Part shown: one piece after another, positions 1-9,099 of the stretch
Layout of the letters: every line of letters starts with the position of its first letter
Numbering within the stretch: position 1 is the first letter of the stretch
DNA from: an uncultured Beijerinckiaceae bacterium
GTDB lineage: Bacteria > Pseudomonadota > Alphaproteobacteria > Rhizobiales > Beijerinckiaceae
DNA: 29,360 nt
Reading direction: 5' to 3'
Assembly (NCBI GenBank): GCA_937863205.1
Contig: CALMGA010000296.1
Location: 1 to 29,360 of the forward strand
Program-made: the position numbers and the translations under genes
Notes under the pieces: model-generated
Told to the model about the DNA's origin: nothing
What the model saw: the letters and a program-made list of their open reading frames with translations, nothing else
Databases searched by the model: none

Positions 1-730
1 GCGGCGCGGCGCGCCAGTCGGCGGGGTCGGCGCCGCCGAGGGATTCCGCCGCCATGCCGGCCAGCGCGGCACGGCTCAGCATGGGATCGGCACCGGCCCG
101 CGTTCGCATGCTGTCGCCGGTGAGCGCGAGGTCGGTCCACGGCGACAGCACCGCCGCGCAGCAGGGCCGGCGTGCGCCGTCGTTCCGGTTGGCGAGCGAC
201 AGCGCCGCCAGCGCGAGGCCGCCCCCGGCGGAATCGCCGGCCAGCGCGATCGCGTCGCCTTCTTCCCGCAGAAGACCGCGGGTGGCCGCCCAGACGGCAT
301 CCAGCGCGGTGGGAAAGGGATGCTCCGGCGCCAGCGGGTAGTCCGGCACGAAGGCGTCGGCCCGCGCGCGGCCGGCGATCTGGCCGGCCAGCTTGCGGAA
401 GGGATAGGCCGAGCCGAGCACGTAGCCGCCGCCGTGGACGAACAGCAGGCGGGCGCTCGGACGCGCGCCGTCCGGGCGGCACCACCAGCCCGGCACGCCG
501 CCGACCGTGCCCGCTTCGTAGCGCAAGCCGGGGGCGCCCGGCGTCAGCTCGATCATCGCGTCGAAGCCGGCGCGGTCGCGCGGCCCGCCGTTTCCCTCTT
601 CAACGCCGCCGCTCGCCGCGGCGGCCGCCCGGCGCTCGGCCAACATCGCGACGTCCTCGGTTGCCGGCGGGTGGACGCTCGTCAACCCGTGCCCGTCGTC
701 GGCCGCCGCATCGACGCCCATGCTTGCCAT
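1..730 (-). CDS. Alpha/beta hydrolase, HSL (hormone-sensitive lipase) type, C-terminus cut off by window edge
   Basis: Predicted carboxylic-ester hydrolase. The minus-strand frame is open from an ATG at 730 to the window edge. It shows the HSL oxyanion-hole motif HGGGYVLGS starting near residue 99, the family block DYPLAPEHPFPTAL, and the nucleophile elbow GDSAGGG with the serine near residue 167. The acid and histidine of the triad lie beyond the edge. An in-frame second ATG at 721 has a better purine-rich upstream (GGGATGG) and may be the real start. It lies 46 bp downstream of the glutathione transferase on the same strand and is probably co-transcribed with it. The fold is clear; the substrate is unknown. 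Confidence 0.85.
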   Translation of the reverse strand, partial: MASMGVDAAADDGHGLTSVHPPATEDVAMLAERRAAAAASGGVEEGNGGPRDRAGFDAMIELTPGAPGLRYEAGTVGGVPGWWCRPDGARPSARLLFVHGGGYVLGSAYPFRKLAGQIAGRARADAFVPDYPLAPEHPFPTALDAVWAATRGLLREEGDAIALAGDSAGGGLALAALSLANRNDGARRPCCAAVLSPWTDLALTGDSMRTRAGADPMLSRAALAGMAAESLGGADPADWRAAP

Positions 731-776
731 CCCGTTCAGGATCAGTGGTGCCTTCCGGCGTCGCCCGTCATGCGAC

Positions 777-1415
777 CTAAGCCTCGCCCCAGACCGCCAA
801 TACGCGTTCGACGGCGGGTCGGGCCTTCATGCGCGCGAGGTGGGCGGCAAGCGGGGTTGGCAGATCGATGCCGACCTCGGGCGCCCAGCGCGTGGCGTAG
901 AACAGCGCGCTGTCGGCCACGGTGAAGCGGTCGCCCGCCACGTAGGGGCGCCCCGCGATTTGCGGGGCGAGGACGGCGAACGCCTCCTCCACCATCGCGC
1001 GACCCTGCTTCTTCAGGGCGCTCGCGCCCAGGCCGAGCGCCTCGTGCACCATGTCCGGCGGCTCGAACGAGGCCGTCTTGAAGATGCGGGCGAAACCCTG
1101 CATGTGCAGCGTGCCAACGACGTAGTCCATCACCTCCAACGCGCGCGCCTCCTGCTCGGGATCGGCGGGCAGCAGCTCCGCTTGCGGGTTGGTGCGGCCG
1201 AGCCAGGTGGCGATGGCGCCGTACTCGGTCAGCACCGAGCCGTCGTCGCGCAGGAGGGTTGGCACCTTGCCTTTCGGGTTGATGCGGCTGAACGGCGGCT
1301 TGTGCGTCTCGCCGCCGGCGGCGTCGACCGCCTCGGTCTCGTAAGGCTTGCCGATCTCCTCCAGGAGAACATGGATACCGATCGCGCAGGTGTGGGGACC
1401 CCAGTACAGCTTCAT
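777..1415 (-). CDS. Glutathione S-transferase family protein
   Basis: Predicted cytosolic glutathione transferase of 212 aa, the usual size. The N-terminal thioredoxin-like half carries the glutathione-site features: KVPTLL with the cis-proline around residue 51, followed by LTEYGAIATWL, matching the family's (S/T)E..AI segment. The C-terminal helical half has FTVADSALFYA, the conserved N-capping/hydrophobic staple region around residue 165. The start at 1415 follows a good GGAGGT about 5 nt upstream. It heads a likely two-gene unit with the downstream esterase. The substrate cannot be told from the sequence; detoxification or an isomerase role are both possible. Confidence 0.9.
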   Translation of the reverse strand: MKLYWGPHTCAIGIHVLLEEIGKPYETEAVDAAGGETHKPPFSRINPKGKVPTLLRDDGSVLTEYGAIATWLGRTNPQAELLPADPEQEARALEVMDYVVGTLHMQGFARIFKTASFEPPDMVHEALGLGASALKKQGRAMVEEAFAVLAPQIAGRPYVAGDRFTVADSALFYATRWAPEVGIDLPTPLAAHLARMKARPAVERVLAVWGEA

Positions 1416-1513
1416 CGAGCACCTCCAATGAGCGGCGAACGCTGCCGATGAGGGTTATTTCCAGGCTCGACCGGACCGGTCCCGACGGCCTGCCCGCCGA
1501 CGCACAGGGATGA

Positions 1514-2968
1514 TCAGGTCTTCTGCGCGGCGGTTCGGGCGACGTCGCCTGCGCTCGTCAGCTCCGGCAGCGACCAGCAGAGCCCCATCACGCGCCTCGC
1601 CTGAGCCTCCGGCAGGATGCCTTCGGCGAGCCCCAGGAACTTCGCTTCCAGCTGCTTGTCGCTCATCGGCTCCTCGACGCTGCCGATGGCGTGCTCGATG
1701 AAGCGGTGGAACGTTCGCCCGTCCTTGAGCAGCACGGTCATCTCGACCTGCGCGGCGTCGATGCCGGGCGTCACGACGGGATGGACCTTCTGGCGCATGC
1801 TCGATACGCGCGGGTCGTTCACCGCCCGATCGCTGAACTGCTTCTCGCCGCCGGCTCCCTCCACGAATGCCACCGCGGCGGCATGGGTGATCGAGAACTT
1901 GCCCTCCAGCCCGGTCCGCGGCGTGGTCTTGCCGGTCAACTCCAGCACCAGCGGATGGACCTTGAGGTCGACGGACGCGATGTCCTCCGGCCTGACGTGG
2001 TCCTCGTCGCGGATCTGGATCGCCGCGTCGATGGTCGGATGCATGACGATGCCGCAAGCGAACGGCTTGTAGGTGTTGAGCAGCGCCTCCCAGCGCGTGC
2101 CGAGGCCGTCGGTGATCTCGGACCAGTCCTGCTTGGTCGAGATCGTGCTGGCCCAGCCGCGCTTCGCCTCGATCATCCCGTCGGACGAGGTGTAGCCCTT
2201 GGCTGCCAGGATCGCCGCGAACAGGCCGTTCGAGGCCGCTCGGCCCGGGTTGAAGCTCTTGTTCATCGAACCGAACGACTCGCGCAAGCCTACCGGCTGC
2301 GAGGCGGCCAGCCCCAGGGCGTAGACCATCTGCTGCTCGGTGAGGCCCATCAGCTTGCCGGCCGCTGCGGCGGCGCCGAACGGCCCGCAGGTGCCGGTGA
2401 TGTGCCAGCCGGCGTCGTAGTGGTTGGGGTACACCGCATTGCCGATCCGGCACTCCGTCTCAATCCCGACCACGAGGGCGTCGAGGAAGGTCTTGCCGGG
2501 GACTGGCCGCATCTCGGCATAGGCCAGGATCGCGGCGGCGACCGGGCCGGCGGGATGGATGATCGTCTTCAGGTGGGTATCGTCGAAGTCGAAGATGTGG
2601 CTCGACGCGCCGTTGAGGAAAGCCGCGTTCATGATGTCGAAGCGCTCGCTCCGGCCGAGCAGTCCCGCCTGGGGCGGCCCCGAGAAGGGCTGCAGTGCCG
2701 AGACCGCCACGTCCACGTTCTCCTGGTGCGCGCCGCCGATCGCCACGCCGACCCAGTTGAGGAAGCTGCGCACGCCCTCGCGGCGGACGCTCGGAGGCAG
2801 CACGTCGCAGGAGGAGGCCAGGATCCAGCGCGCAAGGATCCGCGTCACCGGCGGCGGTGGCGCTTTGACGCCGGGTATCGCTGCGCCGGCGGCTTGCGTT
2901 CCGCCGAGCGTCGGCGCAGCCAGGGCCAAGCCGGCGGCACCGATGAGTGAGCGACGATTGACTGCCAT
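1514..2968 (-). CDS. MmgE/PrpD family protein with twin-arginine-like leader
   Basis: Member of the MmgE/PrpD superfamily (2-methylcitrate dehydratase and relatives), 484 aa from the ATG at 2968, which has GGAAAGAG just upstream. A frame open further 5' is not needed. After the leader, family blocks include FLNWVGVAIGGAHQENVD, FDFDDTHLKTIIHPAGPV in the N-terminal helical domain, and the C-terminal FACGIVMHPTIDAAI and KFSITHAAAVAFVEG segments. Unusually, it begins MAVNRRSLIGAAGLALAAP, a twin-arginine type signal followed by Ala-rich sequence, suggesting export; most PrpD proteins are cytosolic. It is transcribed divergently from the D-2-hydroxyacid dehydrogenase. The substrate is unknown, probably a hydroxy-carboxylic acid or cis-aconitate-like compound. 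Confidence 0.88.
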   Translation of the reverse strand: MAVNRRSLIGAAGLALAAPTLGGTQAAGAAIPGVKAPPPPVTRILARWILASSCDVLPPSVRREGVRSFLNWVGVAIGGAHQENVDVAVSALQPFSGPPQAGLLGRSERFDIMNAAFLNGASSHIFDFDDTHLKTIIHPAGPVAAAILAYAEMRPVPGKTFLDALVVGIETECRIGNAVYPNHYDAGWHITGTCGPFGAAAAAGKLMGLTEQQMVYALGLAASQPVGLRESFGSMNKSFNPGRAASNGLFAAILAAKGYTSSDGMIEAKRGWASTISTKQDWSEITDGLGTRWEALLNTYKPFACGIVMHPTIDAAIQIRDEDHVRPEDIASVDLKVHPLVLELTGKTTPRTGLEGKFSITHAAAVAFVEGAGGEKQFSDRAVNDPRVSSMRQKVHPVVTPGIDAAQVEMTVLLKDGRTFHRFIEHAIGSVEEPMSDKQLEAKFLGLAEGILPEAQARRVMGLCWSLPELTSAGDVARTAAQKT

Positions 2969-3198
2969 GGTCTCTTTCCAAGCGCCTCGGTGTGGGCTGC
3001 ACCGGTTATAGTTGGTGCGCGGCACCCGCCGGACGACGCCGGTGACGATGATGGTCCATGCGCCTGCGGCGCCGACCGGCGTCAGACACCTCTGCCGATC
3101 GCGACGCGTGATCTTTCTCGACGAGCCGGAGGCCGTCTGCTCCACCTTTCCCGGGGTTGAGGCATCGCCTAACACCGGAAGGGTTGGTCGAGGTCTGC

Positions 3199-4221
3199 AT
3201 GGTGAAAAACGGAACCCGCGCCGCGAGCGGCAAGCCGGAGGTCCTTCTGCTGAAGGCGATCCTGCCGGACACGATGCGCGCGCTTGACGAGCGCTTCGCG
3301 CTGCACCGTCTCGACCTCGCGCCGGACAAGGACGACCTGCTCGAAGCGGTCGCCTCGCGCATCCGCGCGGTCGTCGTCGGCGGTCAGGCGCCGGCGGGCG
3401 CCGAGCTCTTCGCCCGGCTGCCGGCGCTGGAGATCGTCGCGAATTTCGGCGTCGGCTACGACACGGTCGACACCGCCGAAGCCGTGCGGCGGGGCCTCAT
3501 GGTCACGAACACGCCCGACGTGCTGACCGACGAGGTGGCGGACTTGGCCGTCGGCCTTCTGCTCGCCACCGTGCGCCGCATTCCGCAGGCCGACCGCCAT
3601 CTGCGCGACGGGCACTGGTTGCGGGGCGCCTTTCCCCTCACCGCTTCCTTGCGCGGCCGGCAGGTCGGCATCGTCGGCCTCGGCCGCATCGGGCGGGCGA
3701 TCGCGACGCGGCTCGAAGGCTTCGGCGTGGCGATCGCCTACCATGCCCGACGGCGCCGGCCCGCCGTCGCCTATGCCTTCCACGACACCGTGCTCGCCCT
3801 CGCCCAGGCCTGCGACGTGCTGATCGTGGTCGCCCCCGGCGATGCCGCGACGCGCAACATGATCGACGCCGGGGTACTCGCGGCGCTGGGGCCGGACGGC
3901 ATTCTGGTGAACGTCGCCCGCGGGACGCTGGTCGACGAGGCGGCCCTCATCGAGGCGCTGCGCAGCGGCGCGATCCACGCGGCAGGGCTCGACGTGTTTG
4001 CCGATGAACCGCGCGTGCCGCCCGCACTCGCGGCCTGCGCCAACACCGTCCTGCTGCCGCATGTCGGCTCCGCCTCGCACCGCACGCGGCGGCTGATGGG
4101 CGAACTGGTGGTCGAGAACCTCACCGCATGGTTCGCGGGCAAGGGGCCGGTAACACCGGTGCCCGAGACGCCGTGGCCCCCACGCGCAGCAACATCCGAA
4201 GGAGCCAGTCAAGAAAATTGA
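3199..4221 (+). CDS. D-2-hydroxyacid dehydrogenase (NAD(P)-dependent), hydroxypyruvate/glyoxylate reductase-like
   Basis: Predicted reversible NAD(P)H-dependent reduction of a 2-keto acid to a D-2-hydroxy acid. From ATG 3199 (GAGG 8 nt upstream) the protein is 340 aa. The Rossmann motif VGIVGLGRIGRAIA sits near residue 160. The three catalytic positions are present: Arg in NVARGTLVDE, Glu in DVFADEP and His in LLPHVGSASH. The substrate-loop segment NFGVGYDTVD is typical of the hydroxypyruvate/glyoxylate reductase branch. The C-terminus runs about 15 residues past the usual PVPETPW ending. It diverges from the MmgE/PrpD gene with 230 bp between the starts, leaving room for a shared promoter region. 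Confidence 0.92.
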   Translation: MVKNGTRAASGKPEVLLLKAILPDTMRALDERFALHRLDLAPDKDDLLEAVASRIRAVVVGGQAPAGAELFARLPALEIVANFGVGYDTVDTAEAVRRGLMVTNTPDVLTDEVADLAVGLLLATVRRIPQADRHLRDGHWLRGAFPLTASLRGRQVGIVGLGRIGRAIATRLEGFGVAIAYHARRRRPAVAYAFHDTVLALAQACDVLIVVAPGDAATRNMIDAGVLAALGPDGILVNVARGTLVDEAALIEALRSGAIHAAGLDVFADEPRVPPALAACANTVLLPHVGSASHRTRRLMGELVVENLTAWFAGKGPVTPVPETPWPPRAATSEGASQEN

Positions 4222-4443
4222 TAAGGGGACGCCGTGTGACTGCAGACAGGAAGGGCGCACCGCGCCACAATGTGCCTGTACTCTGATCGTTGAAAGTCCG
4301 CGTCAGCGCAAGCTCATCGTGGTCAGGAATTCTTGAACTGGCCGGTGGACGAACCCGCTATGCGGGAGGGGTGCGGCTGCGGTGAGGTAGGGGGTCACGC
4401 CGCACGGGCGGATTGAGCGAGGACACAAGGCGACCAGAGCATC

Positions 4444-4468
4444 GCGGCTCCTTCAACCAAGGAGCCGC
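4444..4468 (+). promoter_or_regulatory. Hairpin hiding the ribosome binding site of the IS91-type integrase
   Basis: Perfect 10-bp stem (GCGGCTCCTT / AAGGAGCCGC) with a 5-nt loop CAACC. The right arm contains the Shine-Dalgarno AAGGAG (4459-4464), 7 nt before the ATG at 4472. In RNA the hairpin would keep the site paired. The relic at 23,333-23,351 keeps the same hairpin with a shorter stem and a different loop. Confidence 0.7.
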
Positions 4469-4471
4469 CCG

Positions 4472-5384
4472 ATGAGCGACCTGCCTCCCGCTACTGCGAT
4501 CAGCCCCCCTGCGCCAGCGCCTGATCGACGAGATGATCCTGCGCCGCTTCTCGCCGGAGACGCAGCGCAACTACGTCAGGGACGTCGGTCGTCTTGCCAC
4601 CTTCCTCGGCCGCTCGCCCGGCACCGCCACGGCGGAGGACCTGCGCCGCTTCCAGGTCGATGAGCAGGAGACCGGCGTGCCGGTGCCGACGATGAACGGC
4701 ATCACCTCGGCGCTGCGCTTCTTCTTCACGCAGGTGCTGGACCGCCCCGACCTCGCCCGCAGAATGGTCAGGATCAACCATCCACGCAAGCTGCCGGTGG
4801 TGCTGAGCCTCGACGAGGTCGCGAGGCTGTTGAACGCCACCACCTGCCTGAAGCATCAGGCGGCGCTGTCGGTAGCCTATGGCGCCGGCCTGCGCGTCGC
4901 CGAGGTCGCCAGCCTCAAGGTCGCCGACGTCGACAGCGAACGCATGCTGCTCAGGGTGGAGCGCGGCAAGGGCGGGCAATACCGCAATGCCATGTTGCCG
5001 GCGGACCTGCTGATGCTGCTGCGCCGGTGGTGGAAGGCCGGGCAGCAACAGGGCGTGATGCACCGTGGCGGCTGGCTGTTCCCCGGCCAGCATGCAGGCA
5101 AGCCAATCAGCACCCGGCAGCTCCACCGCGTCGTCGTCGACGCAGCCCAGACGGCGGAGATCCCGAAGCGGGTGGGACCGCACACCCTGCGTCACAGCTT
5201 CGCGACACACCTGCTCGAGGACGGCGTCGACATTCGCGTCATCCAGGCCCTGCTCGGTCATGCCAAGCTGGAGAACACCGCCTTCTATACCAGGGTGGCA
5301 ACCCGCACGGCTCGCGCCGTGACCAGCCCGCTCGACAAGCTCGGTCTCTTCACGCCCGACCCGGCGGCTGAAGCGCGGCCTCCC
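4472..5384 (+). pseudogene. Tyrosine recombinase/integrase of the IS91-type element, frameshifted at its start
   Basis: Tyrosine recombinase. The N-terminal SAM-like core-binding domain (MILRRFSPETQRNYV onward) is followed by the catalytic domain with Arg in YGAGLRVAEVASL, HTLRHSFATHLL (HxxR) and LGHAKLENTAFYTRV (His and nucleophilic Tyr). The natural start is the ATG at 4472, which has AAGGAG upstream. A run of six C at 4504-4509 puts that start out of frame with the rest; five C would restore MSDLPPATAISP-LRQRLIDE, matching the relic copy (MSSILPAVAIGP-LRQRLIEE). Internal initiation at 4533 would lose about 20 residues. The catalytic domain looks intact. A base-calling error in the C run is possible. 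Confidence 0.75.
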
Positions 5385-6125
5385 ATGCCGGAGGTCGCCG
5401 ATGTCTTTCGCCGCCACGGCCCCGCCTACCGCACCGCACGGACCGGCCATTTCAGCCTCGCCGAGCTGAAGGTGATGTCGGCGGTGGAGAACTGCCGGAC
5501 CGCGGCGCTCGGCGGCCACGTCGACGCCTGTGACGACTGCGGCTCGCTCCGGGTCTCCTACAACAGCTGCCGCAACCGGCACTGCCCGAAATGCCAGGGT
5601 GCCGCCGCTCGCGCCTGGCTCGCCGCGCGCGAAGCCGACCTGCTGCCGGTTGGGTACTTCCACGTGGTCTTCACCCTCCCGGCCGAGGTCGCCGCCATCG
5701 CCTTCGGCAACAAGGCCGCGGTGTACGACCTGCTGTTCCGCACGGCATCCGAGACGATGCTGACCATCGCCGCCGACCCGCGCCACCTCGGCGCCCGCAT
5801 CGGCCTCACCGCCGTGCTCCATACGTGGGGCTCGGCGCTGACCCACCATCCCCACCTGCACATGATCGTGCCGGGCGGCGGCCTGTCGCCCGACGGCACG
5901 CGCTGGGTGGCGGCGCGCCCGGCCTTTCTTCTGCCGGTGCGGGTGCTCGGGGCACTGTTCCGCCGGCTGTTCCTCGCCGGGCTCGCCAAGCTGCATGACG
6001 CCGGCAAGCTGCAGTTCTACGGTGAGGGGGCCGGCCTCGCCGACCGCCGCGCCTTCGCTCGCCGTCTCGCTCCCGTGCGCCGCAAGCGCTGCCGAGTAGA
6101 TGGGGACGTTGCCGTCCCCATCCCT

Positions 6126-6502
<377 letters not shown>

Positions 6503-7277
6503 GTCCTTCCCGTTCCGCGACCGGCCCCAGACATGGGTCAGACCCCGGCCGAACCAACAGGACCTCGCCTTGGCGATCCTGTCGATGCTGCCCCCGGGCT
6601 ACCCAGGCCGAAGGCTTCAGCTTGTCCATAATATCGAGGCTAACGCAGGGCTTCAGCATCCGCTGTCTACGCTTCACGACCAGCGTCGCCGCTGCCCGTG
6701 CAAGACTCGCTTCCGGCTGGCGGGCTGCGCCTTTGCCGGGAGGGGGTCGAACCCTCTGGATCGCTGCGAAAGGTTTCAGGTCACATCACCGTCCTCCTTC
6801 CCAGGACTTCGCCTGTCGCAAGGGTCGTCTATGCCAAGCCGCCGTTTGCCGGGCCGCGCGCCGTGCTCGCCTACCTCGGCCGCTACACCCACCGCGTCGC
6901 CATCTCGAACCAGCGGCTGATCACGCTCGATGAGACCGGCGTCACCTTCCGCTGCAAGGACTACCGCCGCGCCGGGGCCGAGCGCTACGGCACGATGACA
7001 CTCGCCCCCGCGGAGTTCATCCGCCGTTTTCTCCTGCACGTGCTGCCGCGCGGGTTCCACCGCATCCGGCACTACGGCCTGCTTGCCGCATCAGCCCGCA
7101 GGAGCGTCTTTGCCCTCGTCCGCGAACTGCTGGCCGTGCCGCCGCCCGACCCCGCCAAGCCCATCGACACGCCCGAGCCGGCGCCCTGTCCGTGCTGCGG
7201 CGGCCGGATGCGCCTCGTCGGGACCATCACCCGAGAAGCCCTGATCCAGGGGACATCAAGACGTGATGCATGGGCGC

Positions 7278-7308
7278 GGGGGCGGCAGCCCCGGGGGCCA
7301 CCGCCCCC
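7278..7308. repeat. GC-rich REP-like hairpin inside the transposase tail
   Basis: Arms GGGGGCGG (7278-7285) and CCGCCCCC (7301-7308) surround a second self-complementary core GCCCCGGGGGC. The transposase frame becomes low-complexity from here (PRGPPPPPGQ), so the hairpin may be an inserted palindromic repeat that replaced the native C-terminus. Confidence 0.45.
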
Positions 7309-7650
7309 GCCAGGGCAAGCCGGGGAGACAGGGGCGTGACCCGGCACGCGTCGCACCATCGCCATGCCGCCGCACCACCGCCGCGGTCACCGCCCGGACT
7401 TGTGCCGACCCTCGCCAGCGCACATCCGCAGGCATCCGACGTCGGGCATCCGGGCCGCAGGGATCGCCAGATCAAGCCAGTTCCTGACCCGAACGGTTCG
7501 CCCACTACGCTCGCGGTAGGCCCTCGGCCCAGCCCCAGCAGCGGCGAGATGCCGAAAATCCCATAGCCCTCACAGGCGGCCCGCGGGTTCGTCCCTCGGC
7601 GACTTTCGTACGCCTCCCGGCGCCCGAAACTCTTCACGACAACAGACCGA

Positions 7651-8196
7651 CTGGTACCGAGCCTGCGAGTGGAAAAAGCAGCCATTACCTGTCGACGGCG
7701 ACGGCTCACGTCATCGATAAGGGCGGAATCCGATATATCCACGAGATCGTTGCGCATCGGTTCGGTTTAGCTGGTTCTATTGAGAGAGTTCGCTTTAGGT
7801 GGTGCCTTCCGTCTTCCCAACAGGCCCACATCACAGTTCGCTTGGACCATACCCAAATTGCACCTGCTAAACTGGCTGGCATGGGTGGGATACGGAATGG
7901 CCACTTTGGGACTTTGTCCTCGCTCAATGTGTAGTCCGCAGCTTTCAGCAGTACTGCGGGCCGGATCGCCTCGATGAGCGCCAGCGGCGCATCTTCGGGA
8001 AAAGATCATTACGAGGTCGACCGTGGACAGCGCAGCGAGCAGCATCGCCCGCGAGGCTTGAGTCTGCATCTCCGACACGCTCGAAGGGGATCAACCTTAA
8101 GCTGGAGAACTTGTAAAAGCACGCGTCCGCCAATCTCTGCTCGGAAATATTTTTCTATCGAACACTCAATGCAGCGGAAATATTGTTATTGGAGAT
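7651..8196. other. Non-coding stretch between the IS91-type element and the phasin terminator
   Basis: Open frames on both strands have compositions unlike the neighbouring genes and no motif I recognise. Lower GC than the flanks and broken frames suggest eroded sequence. No gene is called. Confidence 0.4.
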
Positions 8197-8202
8197 TGAA
8201 AA

Positions 8203-8220
8203 GGGCGGCCAAAGCCGCCC
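8203..8220 (-). terminator. Rho-independent terminator of the phasin gene
   Basis: Minus-strand stem GGGCGGC / GCCGCCC with a 4-nt loop, followed directly by TTTTC. It lies 68 bp after the phasin stop codon. Confidence 0.75.
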
Positions 8221-8287
8221 AGTATTACGCATCTTCTAGTAAGAAGACGTCTTGCTAGTCCATTAGCCAAGAATTCTTTCTAGCCAA

Positions 8288-8785
8288 TCAGCAGCTCCGT
8301 GGGTCCTGATAGGCCGACTTTGAAAAGGTCTTGTCGGCCTCATTGATAGCGCGAAGAGATGTCTCAGCAATATTATGACTATCCTGAACCAATTGCTGCA
8401 TTCCTTCGCGAACTAGTTCACTCTGGGTGGCGCTGAACTCGTGGGCTGACTTCGAATGCATCAGCTTATTCATGCCGCTAAGGTTGCGCTGCCACTGCTT
8501 TTGACCCATGTCGAACAGGCGCTGTGAAGCATCCTGGAAAGCATGAGTGAGGAGCGTGCCACACTGCATAACCGCTTCCATGTTCTGCTTCGACTGACCC
8601 TTAAGACGCTCTGCATCTTCGCCAGAAAAGCCTAAAGCACTCGTGAACTGATCTGTGGCTTCCTGAACGTGATGAGTCGCCGCTTCGACACCTGTTTTCA
8701 ACGTCTGCTGCGTATTGTAAGCCATCTGATCACGAAATTTATTCGTTGTATTGGCGCTTTCGCGGAAGTTGCGATTGTTTTCCAT
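8288..8785 (-). CDS. Phasin family protein
   Basis: 165-aa helical, Gln/Ala-rich protein matching the phasin family: amphipathic helices such as QQTLKTGVEAATHHVQEAT, SKQNMEAVMQCGTLLTHAFQ and LFDMGQKQWQRNLSGMNKLM. Phasins coat polyhydroxyalkanoate granules; relatives also act as general chaperone-like stress proteins. There is no signal peptide or membrane segment. Codon use is noticeably less GC-biased than in the flanking metabolic genes, which fits transfer or a different expression class. The gene stands alone between mobile elements, with its own terminator downstream. A small inverted repeat (ACGAC-4-GTCGT, 8826-8839) lies upstream and might bind a regulator. The family call is fairly sure; whether it binds PHA is not shown. 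Confidence 0.8.
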   Translation of the reverse strand: MENNRNFRESANTTNKFRDQMAYNTQQTLKTGVEAATHHVQEATDQFTSALGFSGEDAERLKGQSKQNMEAVMQCGTLLTHAFQDASQRLFDMGQKQWQRNLSGMNKLMHSKSAHEFSATQSELVREGMQQLVQDSHNIAETSLRAINEADKTFSKSAYQDPRSC

Positions 8786-8967
8786 TTTTCCTGCCCGATC
8801 GGTTTAAGCCGTGCCACAATTTACAACGACCTTAGTCGTAAAAATCTATGATACAGCCGCATCGTTATGATTTACAGCGTCATGCCGCACCGCAGCAATT
8901 GGCTTATATTTTCAGAATATGCAAGCCCTCGTGCGTTTCTCTTTTTGTCCTGGAACGTTAAACCATT

Positions 8968-8988
8968 GCGCGATTTGACCAATCGCGC
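8968..8988 (+). terminator. Possible terminator-like hairpin
   Basis: Perfect 8-bp stem GCGCGATT / AATCGCGC around TGACC, followed by the T-rich GTTTATTAGTTTT. No plus-strand gene ends just upstream, so it may be left over from lost sequence. Confidence 0.3.
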
Positions 8989-9099
8989 GTTTATTAGTTT
9001 TAGTAGGTGTTGAAGCTTTGCGTTAAGTGTCCGTCCGGGAACAAGCGGAACAGGTTGAGCGGCTTGTGATTCGGAGGTGGCCAGAGCACGAGGCTGCCG

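Noticed and set aside
1691..2950. 419-codon plus-strand frame opposite the MmgE/PrpD gene
   Set aside because: Shadow of a well-supported gene; composition is Asp/Arg/Val-rich with no motif.
7706..8078. Short minus-strand frames (73 and 103 aa) left of the phasin
   Set aside because: They overlap each other in different frames, have no ribosome site and no family motif; treated as eroded sequence.
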